Part shown: positions 22,102 to 22,213 of the stretch, piece after piece | Position numbering within the stretch: position 1 is the stretch's first letter | How the letters are laid out: the number at the start of each line of letters is the position of its first letter | Origin: JAOUFP01 sp947085825 | Lineage (GTDB): Bacteria; Nitrospirota; Thermodesulfovibrionia; Thermodesulfovibrionales; UBA6898 | DNA length: 22,213 bases | Reading direction: 5' to 3' | NCBI GenBank assembly: GCA_947085825.1 | Contig: CAMTXX010000082.1 | Span: 1-22,213 of the forward strand | The notes under the pieces: model-generated | Seen by the model: the letters and a program-made list of their open reading frames with translations, nothing else | What the model was told of the DNA's origin: nothing | The model's database searches: none | Position numbers and translations under genes: made by a program

Positions 22102-22123
22102 TGCTTAAAGCACCTACTTTCGG
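22102..22123 (+). repeat. Mini-unit (22 bp), single copy
   Basis: TGCTT-A-AAGCA followed by CCTACTTTCGG. It sits in the right arm of the 21920-22174 element, pointing outward as the units in the right arms of 3711-3919 and 6783-7013 do. Confidence 0.78.
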
Positions 22124-22213
22124 GAAAAATCCGCGTTAATCTGCGCAAATCAGTGGCTAACTGCCGTTTTTAGGTTTATGGAAACATAAACATTAAACAT
22201 AGGTAACTACTCA

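Larger units (their letters stand above)
21920..22174. mobile_element. 255-bp MITE-like element with cassette and single mini-unit
   Basis: It begins CCTATAAAAAGCATTTGGCC and ends GGCTAACTGCCG plus TTTTTAGG; the opposite arm carries GCGTTAATCTGCGCAAATCA. The centre is a perfect 12-bp hairpin, CATATTTCACCT/AGGTGAAATATG (22057-22083) with loop TGC. Inserted are the three-unit cassette (21968-22035) and a single unit (22102-22123), together 90 bp, leaving 165 bp. That is the same length as the element at 6783-7013 without its inserts, and the two align throughout. No clear target duplication remains. The remaining 39 bases to the window end hold nothing recognisable. Confidence 0.78.

Noticed and set aside
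2958..22123. Integron attC sites
   Set aside because: The units are too short, lack the paired R/L boxes of attC, carry no cassettes, and no integrase is present.

Overview
The window reads as a chromosomal segment of a Gram-negative bacterium. It carries an MCE/Mla lipid-transport set, a type II secretion secretin and associated genes, and TatA. The gene content (long formate-tetrahydrofolate ligase, short GspC, PilM/PilN-like GspL) and intergenic DNA crowded with hairpin repeats fit Nitrospirota or a deltaproteobacterial-type lineage. No marker gene fixes the taxon, so this is inference.

Layout. 1-118: N-terminus of a probable transposase running off the left edge. 277-2789 (minus): ribonuclease Y followed by a YmdB-type phosphoesterase. 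2790-4184: repeat-rich DNA with one uncertain small ORF. 4185-16148 (plus): a parDE-like toxin-antitoxin pair and tatA, then a long envelope operon alr-mlaE-mlaF-mlaD-gspE-gspK-gspL-gspM-gspC-gspD in which nearly every gene pair overlaps by a few bases. 16405-16617: lone HicB-like protein. 16885-17799 (minus): histone-deacetylase-family enzyme. 18021-21808 (minus): fhs, and an amphi-Trp-purE-purK operon; fhs makes the 10-formyl-THF used in purine synthesis, so these belong together metabolically.

The most unusual content is between the genes. At least three MITE-like palindromic elements share ends of the form CCYRAAAA...GCA.TTA..CCACAGA (6783-7013, 16656-16884, 21920-22174). Other hairpin repeats are present as well. 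Into these, and apparently only into these, a second and much smaller element has been inserted many times: a 21-23 bp unit made of a tiny hairpin (YGCTTA-R-AGCR, with covarying outer base pair) plus a conserved tail (YCTACTKYYGG, i.e. GTAG on the other strand). I count eight single copies and two copies of a 68-bp three-unit cassette. Removing the units in silico exactly restores the host repeats, with no target-site duplication. Two quite different host copies both come out at 165 bp. This looks like an active or recently active minimal mobile sequence that I cannot match to a named family; the GTAG-plus-hairpin layout suggests a REP/RAYT-like (Y1 HUH) mechanism.

One host element is inserted exactly between mlaE and mlaF. 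Its 5-bp duplication (ATGAT) regenerates both the mlaE stop and the mlaF start, which presumably once overlapped as ATGA like their neighbours in the operon.
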